Source: Microbacteriaceae bacterium UBA1487 (GTDB taxonomy: Bacteria > Actinomycetota > Actinomycetes > Actinomycetales > Microbacteriaceae). From it: 64,000 nt of DNA. Position 1 is the stretch's first letter, and the number at the start of each line of letters is the position of its first letter. A program made the translations under genes and the position numbers. Location of the stretch: NCBI GenBank assembly GCA_002325245.1, contig DCRR01000022.1:68438-132437 (forward strand), written 5' to 3'. Shown here piece by piece: positions 15,471 to 24,196 of this stretch. The notes below the pieces were generated by a model, which saw only the letters and a program-made list of their open reading frames with translations, was not told the DNA's origin and did not search any database.

Positions 15471-15842
15471 ATGATCGCGGGGATCGGCATCGACATCGTC
15501 GATCTCGCTCGTTTCGAGCGGGCGGTGAGCCGCACCCCGCGCCTGCGCACCCGCCTGTTCGCTGAGAGCGAACTCGTGCACGAGGGGCGCGAGCTGCCCC
15601 TGCGCTCGCTCGCGGGCCGCTTCGCCGCGAAAGAGGCGCTCATGAAGGCGCTCGGCGAGACCGACGGCGTCGCCTGGCACGACATGGAGGTGGTGCGCGA
15701 CGCCGAGGGCAACCCCTCATTCCGCGTCAGCGGGGCCGTCGCCGAGATCGTCGAACGCCGCGGCATCGGCGCCCTGCACCTCACGATGTCGCACGACGCG
15801 GGCATCGCCATCGCGCAGGTGATCGCGGAGGAGGCGCCGTGA
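15471..15842 (+). CDS. acpS: Holo-[acyl-carrier-protein] synthase
   Basis: 123 residues. It transfers 4'-phosphopantetheine from CoA to acyl carrier protein. Magnesium ligands are Asp8 in 'GIGIDIVDLARF' and the Glu of 'FAAKEALMKAL'. It begins 10 bases after glmS and its stop overlaps the alr GTG by 4 bases. The acpS-alr pair is common in Gram-positive bacteria. CoA made through CoaA, encoded just upstream, is its substrate. Confidence 0.94.
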   Translation: MIAGIGIDIVDLARFERAVSRTPRLRTRLFAESELVHEGRELPLRSLAGRFAAKEALMKALGETDGVAWHDMEVVRDAEGNPSFRVSGAVAEIVERRGIGALHLTMSHDAGIAIAQVIAEEAP

Positions 15843-16957
15843 CCGCACCCGTGCGCGAGGCGCGCATCGACCTGGCCGCCGTGCGCGGCAACATCCGCGC
15901 ACTGCGCGAACTCGTCGCGCCCGCGCAGGTGCTCGCCGTCGTCAAGGCCGAGGGCTACGGGCACGGCGCCGAGCTCGTGGCGCGCGCGGCGCTCGAGGCA
16001 GGCGCCGACTGGCTCGGCGCCGCCGACATCGACGAGGCGCTCGCGCTGCGCGCCGCGGGCATCGAGGCGCCGCTGCTCGCCTGGCTGCATGGCCCTGAGA
16101 TCGACCTGAGTGCGGCGCTCGCCGCCGAGATCGATCTCGGCGTGAGCTCGCTCACCCAGCTCGAGCAGGTCGCCGAGCACGGCCGCGGTCGGGTGCACCT
16201 GAAGATCGACACCGGACTCAGCCGAAACGGCTGCGCGCCCGAGGACTGGATCGCGCTCGTCACGCGCGCCGCCGACCTGGAGGCCGCGGGTCGACTCGAG
16301 GTGCGCGGCATCTTCTCGCACCTCTCCAACACCGACCCGGCCGAGGATGCGCTGCAGCGCGCCCGCTTCACGGCCGCCGTCGACATGGCGACGGCAGCCG
16401 GACTCCGGCCCGAGCTGCGGCACCTCGCCGCGAGCCAGGCCGCCATCACGACGCCCGAGGCGCGCTTCGACCTGGTGCGGCTCGGCATCTCGATCTACGG
16501 CCTCGCCGCGGATCCGAGCATCGACGCCGCGGCCCTGGGGCTTCGCCCCGCGATGGAGCTGGCCGGCCGCGTGGCCGCCGTGCGCCGCGTGCCCGCGGGG
16601 GCCGGAGTGTCGTACGGCTACACCTACCGCGCCCCCGCCCCGACGACGCTCGCCCTCGTGCCGCTCGGCTACGCCGACGGCGTGCCCCGCAGCGCCTCCA
16701 ATCGCGGTGCCGAGGTGGCGATCTCGGGGGTGCGGCATCCGATCGTCGGACGCATCGCCATGGATCAGTTCCTGGTCGACGTCGGCGACGCGCCGGTGCG
16801 GGTGGGCGATCGCGCGGTGCTGTGGGGCGACCCGGCCACCGGGGTGCCGAGTGCGGACGAGTGGGCTGAGTGGGCGGACACCATCAACTACGAGATCGTG
16901 ACGCGCGTCGGACCCCGCGTCACCCGCACGCCGGTGGATGGTGAGCCCGATGTTTGA
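15839..16957 (+). CDS. alr: Alanine racemase
   Basis: 372 residues. This PLP enzyme interconverts L- and D-alanine for peptidoglycan. Lys36 in 'VVKAEGYGHG' should carry PLP; the second catalytic base is the Tyr in 'SYGYTYRAPAP', and 'LPLGYADGVPR'-type and 'GRIAMDQFLVDV' motifs are present. The GTG start overlaps acpS. Its 3' end overlaps tsaE by 20 bases. Confidence 0.94.
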   Translation: MTAPVREARIDLAAVRGNIRALRELVAPAQVLAVVKAEGYGHGAELVARAALEAGADWLGAADIDEALALRAAGIEAPLLAWLHGPEIDLSAALAAEIDLGVSSLTQLEQVAEHGRGRVHLKIDTGLSRNGCAPEDWIALVTRAADLEAAGRLEVRGIFSHLSNTDPAEDALQRARFTAAVDMATAAGLRPELRHLAASQAAITTPEARFDLVRLGISIYGLAADPSIDAAALGLRPAMELAGRVAAVRRVPAGAGVSYGYTYRAPAPTTLALVPLGYADGVPRSASNRGAEVAISGVRHPIVGRIAMDQFLVDVGDAPVRVGDRAVLWGDPATGVPSADEWAEWADTINYEIVTRVGPRVTRTPVDGEPDV

Positions 16958-17468
16958 CCTGATCATTCCCGACGCCGAGGCGATGGAGTCGTTCGGAGCA
17001 CGGCTGGCGCCGATGCTCCGTGCGGGTGATCTGGTGCGCCTCGACGGCGAGCTCGGCGCGGGCAAGACGACCTTCACGCGCGGCCTGGGGGCGGCGCTCG
17101 GCGCGCGCGGCGCCATCACGAGTCCCACCTTCGTGCTCGCGCGCGAGCACCCCACGACGAGCGGCGTGCCGCTCGTGCACGTCGACGCCTACCGACTCAG
17201 CACGGGCCGCGACGTCGACGACCTCGACCTCGACCTGGAGGGCTCGATCGTGGTCGTCGAATGGGGCTCGGGCAAGTTGGACGACATCGAGTCGTGGCTC
17301 GGCATCGAGATCGAACGACCGCACGGCGGGGGCGCCGCGCTCGACGCCGATGCCGACCCCGACCTCGCCGACGAGCCGCGGGCGGTGCGCATCACCGGGA
17401 TGGGCGCCCGCGGACGCGAACTCGAGGCGGCGCTCTACGCCGCCCTCGACGCCGACCCGTCGAACTAG
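16938..17468 (+). CDS. tsaE: tRNA t6A synthesis ATPase TsaE
   Basis: 176 residues. TsaE is the P-loop ATPase that works with TsaB and TsaD to make N6-threonylcarbamoyladenosine at A37 of ANN-decoding tRNAs. The Walker A 'GELGAGKTTFTRGLG' and the 'SPTFVLAREH' and 'HVDAYRL' motifs are clear. Three candidate starts exist (16938 ATG, 16941 GTG, 16950 ATG); the first is reported. It is longer than E. coli TsaE (153) through an acidic insertion near residue 130. tsaB follows after 9 bases. Confidence 0.92.
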   Translation: MVSPMFDLIIPDAEAMESFGARLAPMLRAGDLVRLDGELGAGKTTFTRGLGAALGARGAITSPTFVLAREHPTTSGVPLVHVDAYRLSTGRDVDDLDLDLEGSIVVVEWGSGKLDDIESWLGIEIERPHGGGAALDADADPDLADEPRAVRITGMGARGRELEAALYAALDADPSN

Positions 17469-17477
17469 GCTCTCTCT

Positions 17478-18122
17478 GTGCTTCTCGCGATCGACACCTC
17501 CACGGGCACGAGCGTCGCGCTCGTGGACCCGGAGCGCGGCGTGCTCGCCGAGCACACCGTCGCCGACACACGCCGCCACGCCGAGGTGATCGGCGTTCTC
17601 ATCGAGCGGGTGCTCGCCGAGACCGGCGCCGGTCCGCGCGAGGTGAGCGGAGTCGTGGCGGGCATGGGGCCCGGGCCGTTCACCGGCCTGCGGGTCGGCA
17701 TCGCCGCCGCGCGTGCCTTCGCCGTGGGGATCGACCGCCCCGTGCTGCCGCTCGCCTCCCACGACGCCGTGGCCTTCGCCTCGGCCCGGGCGGGGCAGAT
17801 GCGCCCGATCCTCGTGGTCACCGACGCGCGCCGCCGCGAACTGGCCTGGTCGAGCTACGGGCTGCCGGATGCGGACGGGCTGCCGGTGCGTCTCGCCGGG
17901 CCTTCCCTGATCCTCGCCGCCGAACTGGGGGAGGCCGGCCCGCCGGATGCCGGACTCGAGGGCGACTTCGACCGGATCGACGCCAGCGAGATCCCGGCTG
18001 GTGCGCTCGGGCTGCTGGCCGCCGCCCGCCGCGCGCGCGGCGACATCGCCGACACGGTCGAGCCGCTCTACCTGCGGGCGCCCGACGTGACGCTCTCGAC
18101 GCCGAAGCGGGTGACCGGATGA
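17478..18122 (+). CDS. tsaB: tRNA t6A synthesis protein TsaB
   Basis: 214 residues of the ASKHA fold. It scaffolds TsaD and TsaE. 'LLAIDTSTGTSVAL' and 'GMGPGPFTGLRVGIAAARA' are family signatures. The GTG at 17478 lies 6 bases after TAGGCT (17466-17471), so in addition to read-through from upstream there may be an internal leaderless promoter here. Its stop overlaps rimI by 4 bases. Confidence 0.93.
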   Translation: MLLAIDTSTGTSVALVDPERGVLAEHTVADTRRHAEVIGVLIERVLAETGAGPREVSGVVAGMGPGPFTGLRVGIAAARAFAVGIDRPVLPLASHDAVAFASARAGQMRPILVVTDARRRELAWSSYGLPDADGLPVRLAGPSLILAAELGEAGPPDAGLEGDFDRIDASEIPAGALGLLAAARRARGDIADTVEPLYLRAPDVTLSTPKRVTG

Positions 18123-18592
18123 CGCGGCAGGTGCGGCGCGCGCGAGCCGACGACCTCGACGCGATCATGGAGCTCGAGACGCTGCTGTTTCCCGGCGACG
18201 CCTGGTCGCGCGGGCAGATGGCCGACGAGCTCTCCTCCCCGCACGGGTACTACGTCGTCGCCAAGTCCGACACCGGCCTGGTCGGTTACGCCGGCCTCCG
18301 CGCCCCGCGCGGCACTGAGCAGGGCGACATCCAGACGATCGGCGTCGCGCCGTCCGCGCGCCGTCAGGGCCTGGGCCGCACGCTGCTCGGCGTTCTGCTC
18401 GCCGAGGCCCGCGATCGGGGGATGCGCGAGGTGTTCCTCGAGGTCCGCGACGACAACCCGGCGGCGCAGGCACTGTACCGCCAGCACGGCTTCGACGAGA
18501 TCGCGGTGCGCCCTCGCTACTACCAGCCCGACGACGTGGACGCGCTCGTGATGCGGCTCGTCTTCGGCGACCACGAGGTGGTGCCCGCATGA
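18119..18592 (+). CDS. rimI: RimI-type ribosomal-protein/N-terminal acetyltransferase
   Basis: 157 residues, one GNAT domain. The acetyl-CoA loop 'RRQGLGRTLL' is near residue 80, and 'NPAAQALYRQHGFDEIAVRPRYY' is the classic RimI C-terminal motif. In E. coli RimI acetylates the N-terminal Ala of S18. The ATG at 18119 overlaps the tsaB stop and the gene's stop overlaps tsaD. The tsaB-rimI-tsaD order is widespread. Confidence 0.92.
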   Translation: MTRQVRRARADDLDAIMELETLLFPGDAWSRGQMADELSSPHGYYVVAKSDTGLVGYAGLRAPRGTEQGDIQTIGVAPSARRQGLGRTLLGVLLAEARDRGMREVFLEVRDDNPAAQALYRQHGFDEIAVRPRYYQPDDVDALVMRLVFGDHEVVPA

Positions 18593-19641
18593 GCGAACCG
18601 CTCGTTCTCGGAATCGAGACCAGCTGCGACGAGACCGGCATTGGAATCGTGCGCGGCCAGACGCTGCTGGCCAACGTGATCGCCTCGTCGATGGATGAGC
18701 ACGCGCGCTTCGGCGGGGTCGTTCCCGAGATCGCCGCCCGCGCCCACCTCGAAGCGCTCGAGCCCACCCTTCGGGCCGCGCTCGCCGAGGCGGGCGTCAG
18801 CCTTGCCGACCTCGACGCGGTCGCCGTCACGAACGGCCCGGGGCTCGCGGGCGCGCTCATGGTCGGCGTCGGCGCCGCGAAAGCGCTTGCCCTCGCGCTC
18901 GACCGGCCGCTCTACGCCGTCAACCACCTCGTCGGCCACGTCGGCGCAGACGTGCTCGGCGGCACCGGCGACGAGCCCCTCGAGCTGCCGACGATCGCTC
19001 TGCTGGTCTCCGGCGGTCACACCTCGCTGCTGCTCGTGCGCGATCTGGTGAGCGACGTCGAGCTTCTCGGCGAGACGATCGACGATGCCGCCGGCGAGGC
19101 CTTCGACAAGGTGGCGCGACTGCTGGGGCTGCCCTACCCGGGCGGGCCGCAGATCGATCGCGCGGCCGCGAGTGGCGATCCGACCGCGATCCGCTTCCCG
19201 CGAGGGCTCACCGCACCGAAGGACCAGGCGCGGCACCGCTACGACTTCTCCTTCTCAGGTCTCAAGACCTCGGTCGCGCGGCACGTGGAGGCGGCGCACG
19301 ACCGCGGTGACGACCCGGCGATCGCCGACGTTGCGGCGAGCTTCCGCGAAGCGGTCGTCGACGTGCTGATCAGCAAGGCGCTGGACGCGTGCGCCGAGCA
19401 CGGCATCCCTCGCCTGCTGCTCGGCGGCGGCGTCGTGGCCAACGCCCGCCTGCGCGAGGTCGCGACCGCGCGCTGCGCGGAGGCGGGGGTCGCACTGCGC
19501 ATCCCGCCGCTGTCGCTGTGCACCGACAACGGCGCGATGATCGCGGCGCTCGGAGCTCAGCTGATCGCCGCCGGGCACGCCCCTTCCAGCCTGGACATCG
19601 GCGCCGATTCGACGCTTCCCGTCACGACGATCCAGTCCTGA
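18589..19641 (+). CDS. tsaD: tRNA t6A transferase TsaD
   Basis: 350 residues. TsaD (formerly Gcp) transfers the threonylcarbamoyl group to A37 of tRNA. The N-terminal 'GIETSCDETGIGIV', the metal-binding 'NHLVGHVGADVL' with two His, and the 'VSGGHTSLLLV' phosphate loop are intact. The ATG overlaps rimI by 4 bases, so tsaE, tsaB, rimI and tsaD form a tightly packed set and the complex is probably made in balanced amounts. Confidence 0.96.
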   Translation: MSEPLVLGIETSCDETGIGIVRGQTLLANVIASSMDEHARFGGVVPEIAARAHLEALEPTLRAALAEAGVSLADLDAVAVTNGPGLAGALMVGVGAAKALALALDRPLYAVNHLVGHVGADVLGGTGDEPLELPTIALLVSGGHTSLLLVRDLVSDVELLGETIDDAAGEAFDKVARLLGLPYPGGPQIDRAAASGDPTAIRFPRGLTAPKDQARHRYDFSFSGLKTSVARHVEAAHDRGDDPAIADVAASFREAVVDVLISKALDACAEHGIPRLLLGGGVVANARLREVATARCAEAGVALRIPPLSLCTDNGAMIAALGAQLIAAGHAPSSLDIGADSTLPVTTIQS

Positions 19642-19748
19642 CCTTCGCTCAGCGGGTGGGCGGCACGCCGTGTCATCCGTTGACAGCCCCTGAGCACGCT
19701 GGAAGCATTGCCGTGCTGGGACACCAGTGCCTAACTAAGGAGACCTCC

Positions 19749-20069
19749 ATGACTGACAGCACCCCGCCCCCGGCAGCCGCTCCCGCTCCGGCGCCCGGAC
19801 CGGCTCAGACTCTGAGCCTGATCTCGTTCATCGTCGGCCTCGCGAGCTTCCTCTTCGCGCTCGTTCCCGTCCTCGGGTTCCTCGGCGGTCTCGCCGCGGT
19901 GATCCTCGGATTCATGGGCAAGAAGAAGGAGCTCGCCGCTCCGAAGTGGATGTGGCTGGTCGGCATCATCGCCGGTTTCGTGGCGATCGCGATCAACATC
20001 ATCTTCGTCATCGTGTCGATCATCCTGCCGCTCATCTTCGTGGCGAGCTACGGCACCTACGGATACTAA
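19749..20069 (+). CDS. Small membrane protein of DUF4190 type
   Basis: 106 residues: a Pro/Ala-rich N-terminus of about 24 residues, then two long hydrophobic hairpins around a 'GFMGKKKELAAPKW' loop. This pattern of two membrane segments behind a proline-rich head is typical of DUF4190 proteins of Actinobacteria, whose function is unknown. The ATG has AAGGAGACCTCC, the strongest ribosome binding site in the region. TTGACA at 19680-19685 may be a -35, but no good -10 follows. A terminator is just downstream. Confidence 0.75.
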   Translation: MTDSTPPPAAAPAPAPGPAQTLSLISFIVGLASFLFALVPVLGFLGGLAAVILGFMGKKKELAAPKWMWLVGIIAGFVAIAINIIFVIVSIILPLIFVASYGTYGY

Positions 20070-20080
20070 GCAGCACTCGA

Positions 20081-20110
20081 CGGCGGGGGAGGCGGCAGTC
20101 GCCCCCGCCG
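20081..20110. terminator. Convergent terminator
   Basis: CGGCGGGGG (20081-20089) pairs with CCCCCGCCG (20102-20110) around a 12-base loop, followed by TTGTCGTGTT. It lies between the DUF4190-type gene and the methyltransferase on the opposite strand and may serve both. Confidence 0.7.
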
Positions 20111-20131
20111 TTGTCGTGTTCGCGCGCCGGC

Positions 20132-21307
20132 TCAGACCCGGTCGGCGAGGATCGCGACGCGCTCACCCGCGACACGGGTGATGATCAGCGTCGCGCTCTC
20201 GGAGCCCTTGAGCGCGAGCTTCACGCGGAACGCGGCGGGGTCGATGTCGACGCCGCGCTTCTTGATCTCGAGCGTGCCGATCGCGCGCGCCGCGAGCTCG
20301 CGCTTGAGCCTCTTCGCGTCGAGCGGGAAGCGCTCGCGCACCCGGAACACCTGACCGAACGGCGTCTCGGGCGCGGTGTCGGTGGTGATCCAGGCGATCG
20401 TCTCGTCGATCATGCCGCCGTCGATCGCGCGCGCGAGATCCCCGATCAGCCGAGCCCGGATCACCGCGCCGTCCGGTTCGACGAGGAACTCGCCGAGCGC
20501 CCGCACCTCGGCGTCGGCGCTGTCGGCCGCCGCGACCAGCTCGGCCGCGCCGTGCGCACCGAGCACGAGGGCGGCGCGCCGGACCTCGGTGCGCGCGAGC
20601 GCACCCGACCACAGCACCAGTTCGACGACCTCGTGGTCGGCCGAGATCCACTGCGCCTCCACCTCCGCCGGAATCAGATCGCGGTCCAGGCCCGGGGCGA
20701 GCTTGATCCCGGTCGGCAGCTCCCGGGCTCGCGCGAACGCCCAGTCCAGCGACGGCGACCAATCGTCCGGGTCGCTGTGCCGGGTCGTGCCGGAGCGCCT
20801 GGCCGGATCGATCCAGAGCCCGCCGACACCCGCAAGGTCAGCCTCGGTGGCGTCGCCGTGCTCCACGCGCGCCGAGGCGAATGGCGCCAGGTTGTAGGCG
20901 GCGAGGGCGGCGGTCACCTCGTCGCGCTCGACCGCGACGACGCCCAGCTCGAGCGCCGCCAGGGCGAGACTGTCGGCGCCGATCCCGCATCCGAGGTCGG
21001 CGACGACATCGATTCCGGCCCCCGCGAAGCGGCCCGCGTGCACCGAGGCCACCCGCAGCCTCGTCGCCTGCTCGAGGCCCTCCGGGGTGAACAGCATCCG
21101 GTGTGCGAAATCGCCGAACTTGACGCGCGCCTTGGCGCGCAGCCTGGCCTGGCCGAGCACGGCGGCGACCCGGCCGGCCGGGTGGCCCGCCTTGCGCAAT
21201 CGCGCGACCGTGCTCACGATGTCGGTCCGAGAGTCGATCGGGCCGACCTCGTCCAGCAGGCGCAGCCCCTCGGGGGTGAGCACCTCGCGCAGTTCGGCCG
21301 AATCCAT
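20132..21307 (-). CDS. SAM-dependent methyltransferase with THUMP-like C-terminal domain
   Basis: 391 residues from the ATG at 21307. Motif I of class I methyltransferases is visible as 'VADLGCGIGADSLAL'. 'GGLWIDPARR' fits motif IV. The C-terminal third, ending 'IKKRGVDIDPAAFRVKLALKG...', resembles the THUMP-like domain found in actinobacterial methyltransferases of unknown substrate, possibly an RNA. TAGCGT on the minus strand ends 7 bases before the ATG (leaderless pattern). A start 7 codons further upstream is possible but would place the start inside the -10 box. It is divergent from groES. Confidence 0.8.
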   Translation of the reverse strand: MDSAELREVLTPEGLRLLDEVGPIDSRTDIVSTVARLRKAGHPAGRVAAVLGQARLRAKARVKFGDFAHRMLFTPEGLEQATRLRVASVHAGRFAGAGIDVVADLGCGIGADSLALAALELGVVAVERDEVTAALAAYNLAPFASARVEHGDATEADLAGVGGLWIDPARRSGTTRHSDPDDWSPSLDWAFARARELPTGIKLAPGLDRDLIPAEVEAQWISADHEVVELVLWSGALARTEVRRAALVLGAHGAAELVAAADSADAEVRALGEFLVEPDGAVIRARLIGDLARAIDGGMIDETIAWITTDTAPETPFGQVFRVRERFPLDAKRLKRELAARAIGTLEIKKRGVDIDPAAFRVKLALKGSESATLIITRVAGERVAILADRV

Positions 21308-21338
21308 GCGTCCCACGCTACCGGGCACGGTCCCGCCG

Positions 21339-21410
21339 CTGGCACTCGCGTTGATCGACTGCTAATCAGGCCCTATAGTGGGTCTGGCACTCTCAGTGGG
21401 AGTGTGCCAA
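21339..21410 (+). promoter_or_regulatory. groES promoter with two CIRCE operators
   Basis: The promoter is TTGATC (21351-21356), a 17-base spacer and TATAGT (21374-21379). Two copies of the HrcA operator (TTAGCACTC-N9-GAGTGCTAA) frame it. CIRCE 1 is CTGGCACTC (21339-21347) and GACTGCTAA (21357-21365), matching 7/9 and 8/9, with the -35 in its spacer. CIRCE 2 is CTGGCACTC (21384-21392) and GTGTGCCAA (21402-21410), each 7/9, at the expected transcription start. HrcA repression of groES is therefore likely. Confidence 0.82.
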
Positions 21411-21436
21411 CCATGAGTTTCAGAAAGAGGTCACAC

Positions 21437-21733
21437 GTGTCGGTCTCCATCAAGCCGCTCGAGGATCGCATCGTCATCAAGCAGGTCGAAGCCGAGCAGG
21501 TCACCGCGTCGGGTCTCGTCATCCCCGACACCGCGAAGGAGAAGCCCCAGGAGGGCGAGGTCGTGGCAGTCGGACCGGGTCGCATCGACGACAACGGCAA
21601 CCGCGTCCCGCTCGACGTCGCCGTCGGCGACAAGGTCATCTACTCGAAGTACGGCGGCACCGAGGTCAAGTACGGCGGCGAGGACTACCTCGTGCTGTCG
21701 GCTCGCGACGTGCTCGCGGTCGTCGTCTCCTAA
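21437..21733 (+). CDS. groES: Co-chaperonin GroES
   Basis: 98 residues, the standard size of the lid of the GroEL folding chamber. 'SIKPLEDRIVIKQVEAE', 'GLVIPDTAKEKPQEGEVVAVGPG' (mobile loop) and 'GDKVIYSKYGGTEVKYGGEDYLVLSARDVLAVV' cover the whole family profile. The GTG at 21437 has AAAGAGG about 7 bases upstream. No groEL follows: a terminator and rarD come next, so groEL must be elsewhere in the genome, as in several Microbacteriaceae. Confidence 0.97.
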   Translation: MSVSIKPLEDRIVIKQVEAEQVTASGLVIPDTAKEKPQEGEVVAVGPGRIDDNGNRVPLDVAVGDKVIYSKYGGTEVKYGGEDYLVLSARDVLAVVVS

Positions 21734-21748
21734 GCGACGAATACCCGC

Positions 21749-21784
21749 CGAAAGGCCCCGTGGCTCTGCCATCGGGGCCTTTCG
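21749..21784 (+). terminator. Terminator after groES
   Basis: Twelve-bp perfect stem, CGAAAGGCCCCG (21749-21760) with CGGGGCCTTTCG (21773-21784). The loop can add a short TGGC/GCCA pairing. CGTTTC follows. This isolates groES as a single-gene transcript. Confidence 0.85.
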
Positions 21785-21812
21785 CGTTTCCCGGACACCT
21801 ACGCTGGTACTC

Positions 21813-22748
21813 GTGCCCCCCTCCCTCGCCCCCGAGAACGCGCGGCGCCGGGGCACAGGGCTCGCCTATGTCATCTCCGCGTACGCGCTCTGGGGCACCT
21901 TCCCGCTGTACTTCCTGCTGTTCGCGCCCGCGAGCGCACTCGAAGTCGTCGGCTTCCGGATCGTCCTGTCGTTCGTCTTCTGCCTGCTGCTGATCACGGT
22001 GTTCCGGCGCTGGCGCGCCATCCTCGGACTCGTCCGGCAGCCGCGTGTGGTCGGCGCCATGGCGCTCGCCGGGATCTTCATCTACGTCAACTGGCTCGTC
22101 TACGTCTTCGCCGTGCTGAACGACCAGGTGGTCGAGGCATCCCTCGGCTACTTCATCAACCCGCTCGTCACCGTTCTGCTGGGTGTGTTCATGCTCCGCG
22201 AATCGCTGCGTCCCGCGCAGTGGGTGGCTGTCGGGGTGTCGGCGATCGCGGTGCTCGTGATCGCCATCGGATACGGCACCTTCCCGGTGATCTCCCTCGT
22301 GCTCGCCGCCTCCTTCGGCATGTACGGGTATGTGAAGAGCCGCGTCGGCGCGCAGGTCGATGCGCTCAGCGGGCTCACGATCGAGACGACCGCGCTGGCC
22401 CCTTTCGCCCTCGCGCAGCTGTTCGTGCTCGGCTCGACGGCCGGGCTCGCCTTCGGGCAGCATGGCGTCGGGCAGGCGGTCGCCATGCTCTCGGCGGGCG
22501 TCGTCACCGCGGTGCCGCTGCTCATGTTCGCTGCCGGAACGAGGCGACTCCCGCTCGTCGCGGTCGGGCTGGCGCAGTACCTGACGCCCGTCCTGCAGTT
22601 CGTGATCGGGGTGGCGACCCTCGGCGAGCCGATGCCGCTGGAGCGCTGGATCGGGTTCGCGCTCGTCTGGGTGGCGCTGCTGATCCTCTCGGTCGACATG
22701 GTGCGCGCAGGGCGCGCGAGCCGCCGCGCCTCCGCGCCGCCGCTCTGA
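21813..22748 (+). CDS. rarD: EamA-family transporter RarD
   Basis: 311 residues with about ten membrane segments. 'GTGLAYVISAYALWGTFPLYF' and 'ASLGYFINPLVTVLLGVF' are the signature of the RarD branch of the drug/metabolite transporters. The substrate is not known for this branch. The GTG lies 7 bases after TACGCT (21800-21805), so the mRNA is probably leaderless. It stands alone between groES and livK genes. Confidence 0.88.
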   Translation: MPPSLAPENARRRGTGLAYVISAYALWGTFPLYFLLFAPASALEVVGFRIVLSFVFCLLLITVFRRWRAILGLVRQPRVVGAMALAGIFIYVNWLVYVFAVLNDQVVEASLGYFINPLVTVLLGVFMLRESLRPAQWVAVGVSAIAVLVIAIGYGTFPVISLVLAASFGMYGYVKSRVGAQVDALSGLTIETTALAPFALAQLFVLGSTAGLAFGQHGVGQAVAMLSAGVVTAVPLLMFAAGTRRLPLVAVGLAQYLTPVLQFVIGVATLGEPMPLERWIGFALVWVALLILSVDMVRAGRASRRASAPPL

Positions 22749-22788
22749 GCCCGCGGTACAGTCGCTTCAATCGCCGAAAGGAGCCTGG

Positions 22789-24045
22789 ATGCCGCGCGGT
22801 CTCGCCCGACTCGGTGCCGTGACGGCGCTCGTCCTCGCTGGCAGCCTGCTCTCCGCCTGCGCCGAGGAGCCCGTCGCCATGCCGACGCCGAACCCGACCC
22901 CGAGCGCCACGGCCGCGGGCGACGGCGTTCTGCGGATCGGCACGCTCTTCCCGACCTCGGGCGACCTCGAATACCTCGGCGACGGCCAGGTCGCCGGCGT
23001 CAACGCCGCCGTGCGCCAGATCAACGATGAGGGCGGCGTGCTCGGGGCCAAGGTGGAGGTCGTCCACCGCGACTCCTCCGACGCCGGCGAGAAGAAGCTC
23101 GAGAAGAGCTTCGCCGAACTCGTCGACAAGGGCGTCGATGTCATCATCGGCCCGTCGACCTCCGTGCTGACACTCCGCATCCTCGAACTCGCCGAAGAGG
23201 CGGGGATCCCGATCATCACCCCCGCCGCGACCTCGCCCCAACTGACGACGTACGACACCGCCGACTGGGTGTTCCGCACCATCGCGAGCTACGACCATCA
23301 GGGTGTCGTTCTCGGCCGCGTGCTGCCGGAGCGCGAGCAGGAGCGTGTCGCCCTCATCTACGTCGACGGCCCCTACGGGCAGTCGCTGGTGTCGCCGCTG
23401 GCGAACTCGCTGGAGGAGTCGGGCGGCGAACTGGTCGCCAGCATTCGCATCACGAGCGACTCGAAGGTGGCCGACGTCGTCGAGGCCGTCGCGGAGGCCG
23501 AGCCGGACGCCGTCGTGCTGGCGACGACGGACAACGGGAAGGCCACCCGCAGCTACATCACGGCGCTCACCAAGGCGAAGCTCGGCGGCTCGAAGCTGTG
23601 GCTGACCAGCCTCAACATGGCCGACTACTCGCAGTCGCTCGACTCCGGCGTGCTGAAGGGCGCCAACGCCATTCTCGAGGGGGCGCCCGGCGACAAGGCG
23701 TTCAGCGCGCTCATCAAGCGCGAAGACCCCAAGGTGACCGAGTACCGGTACTCGGTCGAAGCGTTCGACGCCACGGTGCTCGCGGCGCTCGCCGCCCTCA
23801 CTGCCGGCAGCGACGACTCCCTCGCGGTGCGCGGGGCGCTCATCGATGCGAGCGTCGGCGGAATCAAGTGCACGAGCTTCGGCGAGTGCGCCTCTGTGCT
23901 CCGGACCGAGCCGGACGCTGACTACGACGGCCTCAGCGGGGTGCTCAACCTCGACGAGAACGGCGACCCCACGCGCGGCTCCTACGGCATCTACGAGTAC
24001 GGATCGAAGAACACGGTCACGCGAAAGAGCACCGAAATCGGCTGA
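22789..24045 (+). CDS. Branched-chain amino-acid-type ABC substrate-binding lipoprotein (first paralogue)
   Basis: 418 residues. A signal peptide ends in the lipobox LSAC with Cys24 as lipid anchor, followed by a Pro/Thr-rich linker. The mature part 'LRIGTLFPTSGDLEYLGDGQVAGV' is the start of a periplasmic-binding fold of the LivK/Peripla_BP_6 family. Promoter TACAGT (22757-22762) and AAAGGAG precede the ATG. It lies next to a second paralogue and opposite the livHMGF genes, so both probably feed the same transporter. Ligand may be branched-chain amino acids or a related amide or urea. Confidence 0.85.
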   Translation: MPRGLARLGAVTALVLAGSLLSACAEEPVAMPTPNPTPSATAAGDGVLRIGTLFPTSGDLEYLGDGQVAGVNAAVRQINDEGGVLGAKVEVVHRDSSDAGEKKLEKSFAELVDKGVDVIIGPSTSVLTLRILELAEEAGIPIITPAATSPQLTTYDTADWVFRTIASYDHQGVVLGRVLPEREQERVALIYVDGPYGQSLVSPLANSLEESGGELVASIRITSDSKVADVVEAVAEAEPDAVVLATTDNGKATRSYITALTKAKLGGSKLWLTSLNMADYSQSLDSGVLKGANAILEGAPGDKAFSALIKREDPKVTEYRYSVEAFDATVLAALAALTAGSDDSLAVRGALIDASVGGIKCTSFGECASVLRTEPDADYDGLSGVLNLDENGDPTRGSYGIYEYGSKNTVTRKSTEIG

Positions 24046-24082
24046 TCGCGACGGAAATCGTCGAATATAACGATTCGGACCG

Positions 24083-24137
24083 TGTTACACGCTTGTAACA
24101 GTGATGAATTGTTCGTTGTTGCTCTGACCCGTAGCGT
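24083..24137 (+). promoter_or_regulatory. GlnR-like box and promoter of the second livK gene
   Basis: TGTTAC-ACGCTT-GTAACA (24083-24100) is a perfect 6-bp inverted repeat and matches the GTnAC-n6-GnAAC layout of actinobacterial GlnR sites. It sits upstream of a weak TTGTTC (24109-24114) and TAGCGT (24132-24137) with 17-base spacing, a position typical for activation. The site suggests nitrogen control of amino-acid uptake. Confidence 0.5.
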
Positions 24138-24196
24138 GAAACCCAGCAGTGCTGCTCCTGCGGCACCGCCCTGTCCTGAACACGATGAGGAGCAAC

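Noticed and set aside
24049..24078. Terminator between the two livK genes (CGACG-GAAAT-CGTCG and CGAAT-ATAACG-ATTCG)
   Set aside because: Both stems have only 5 bp and no T-run; too weak to call.
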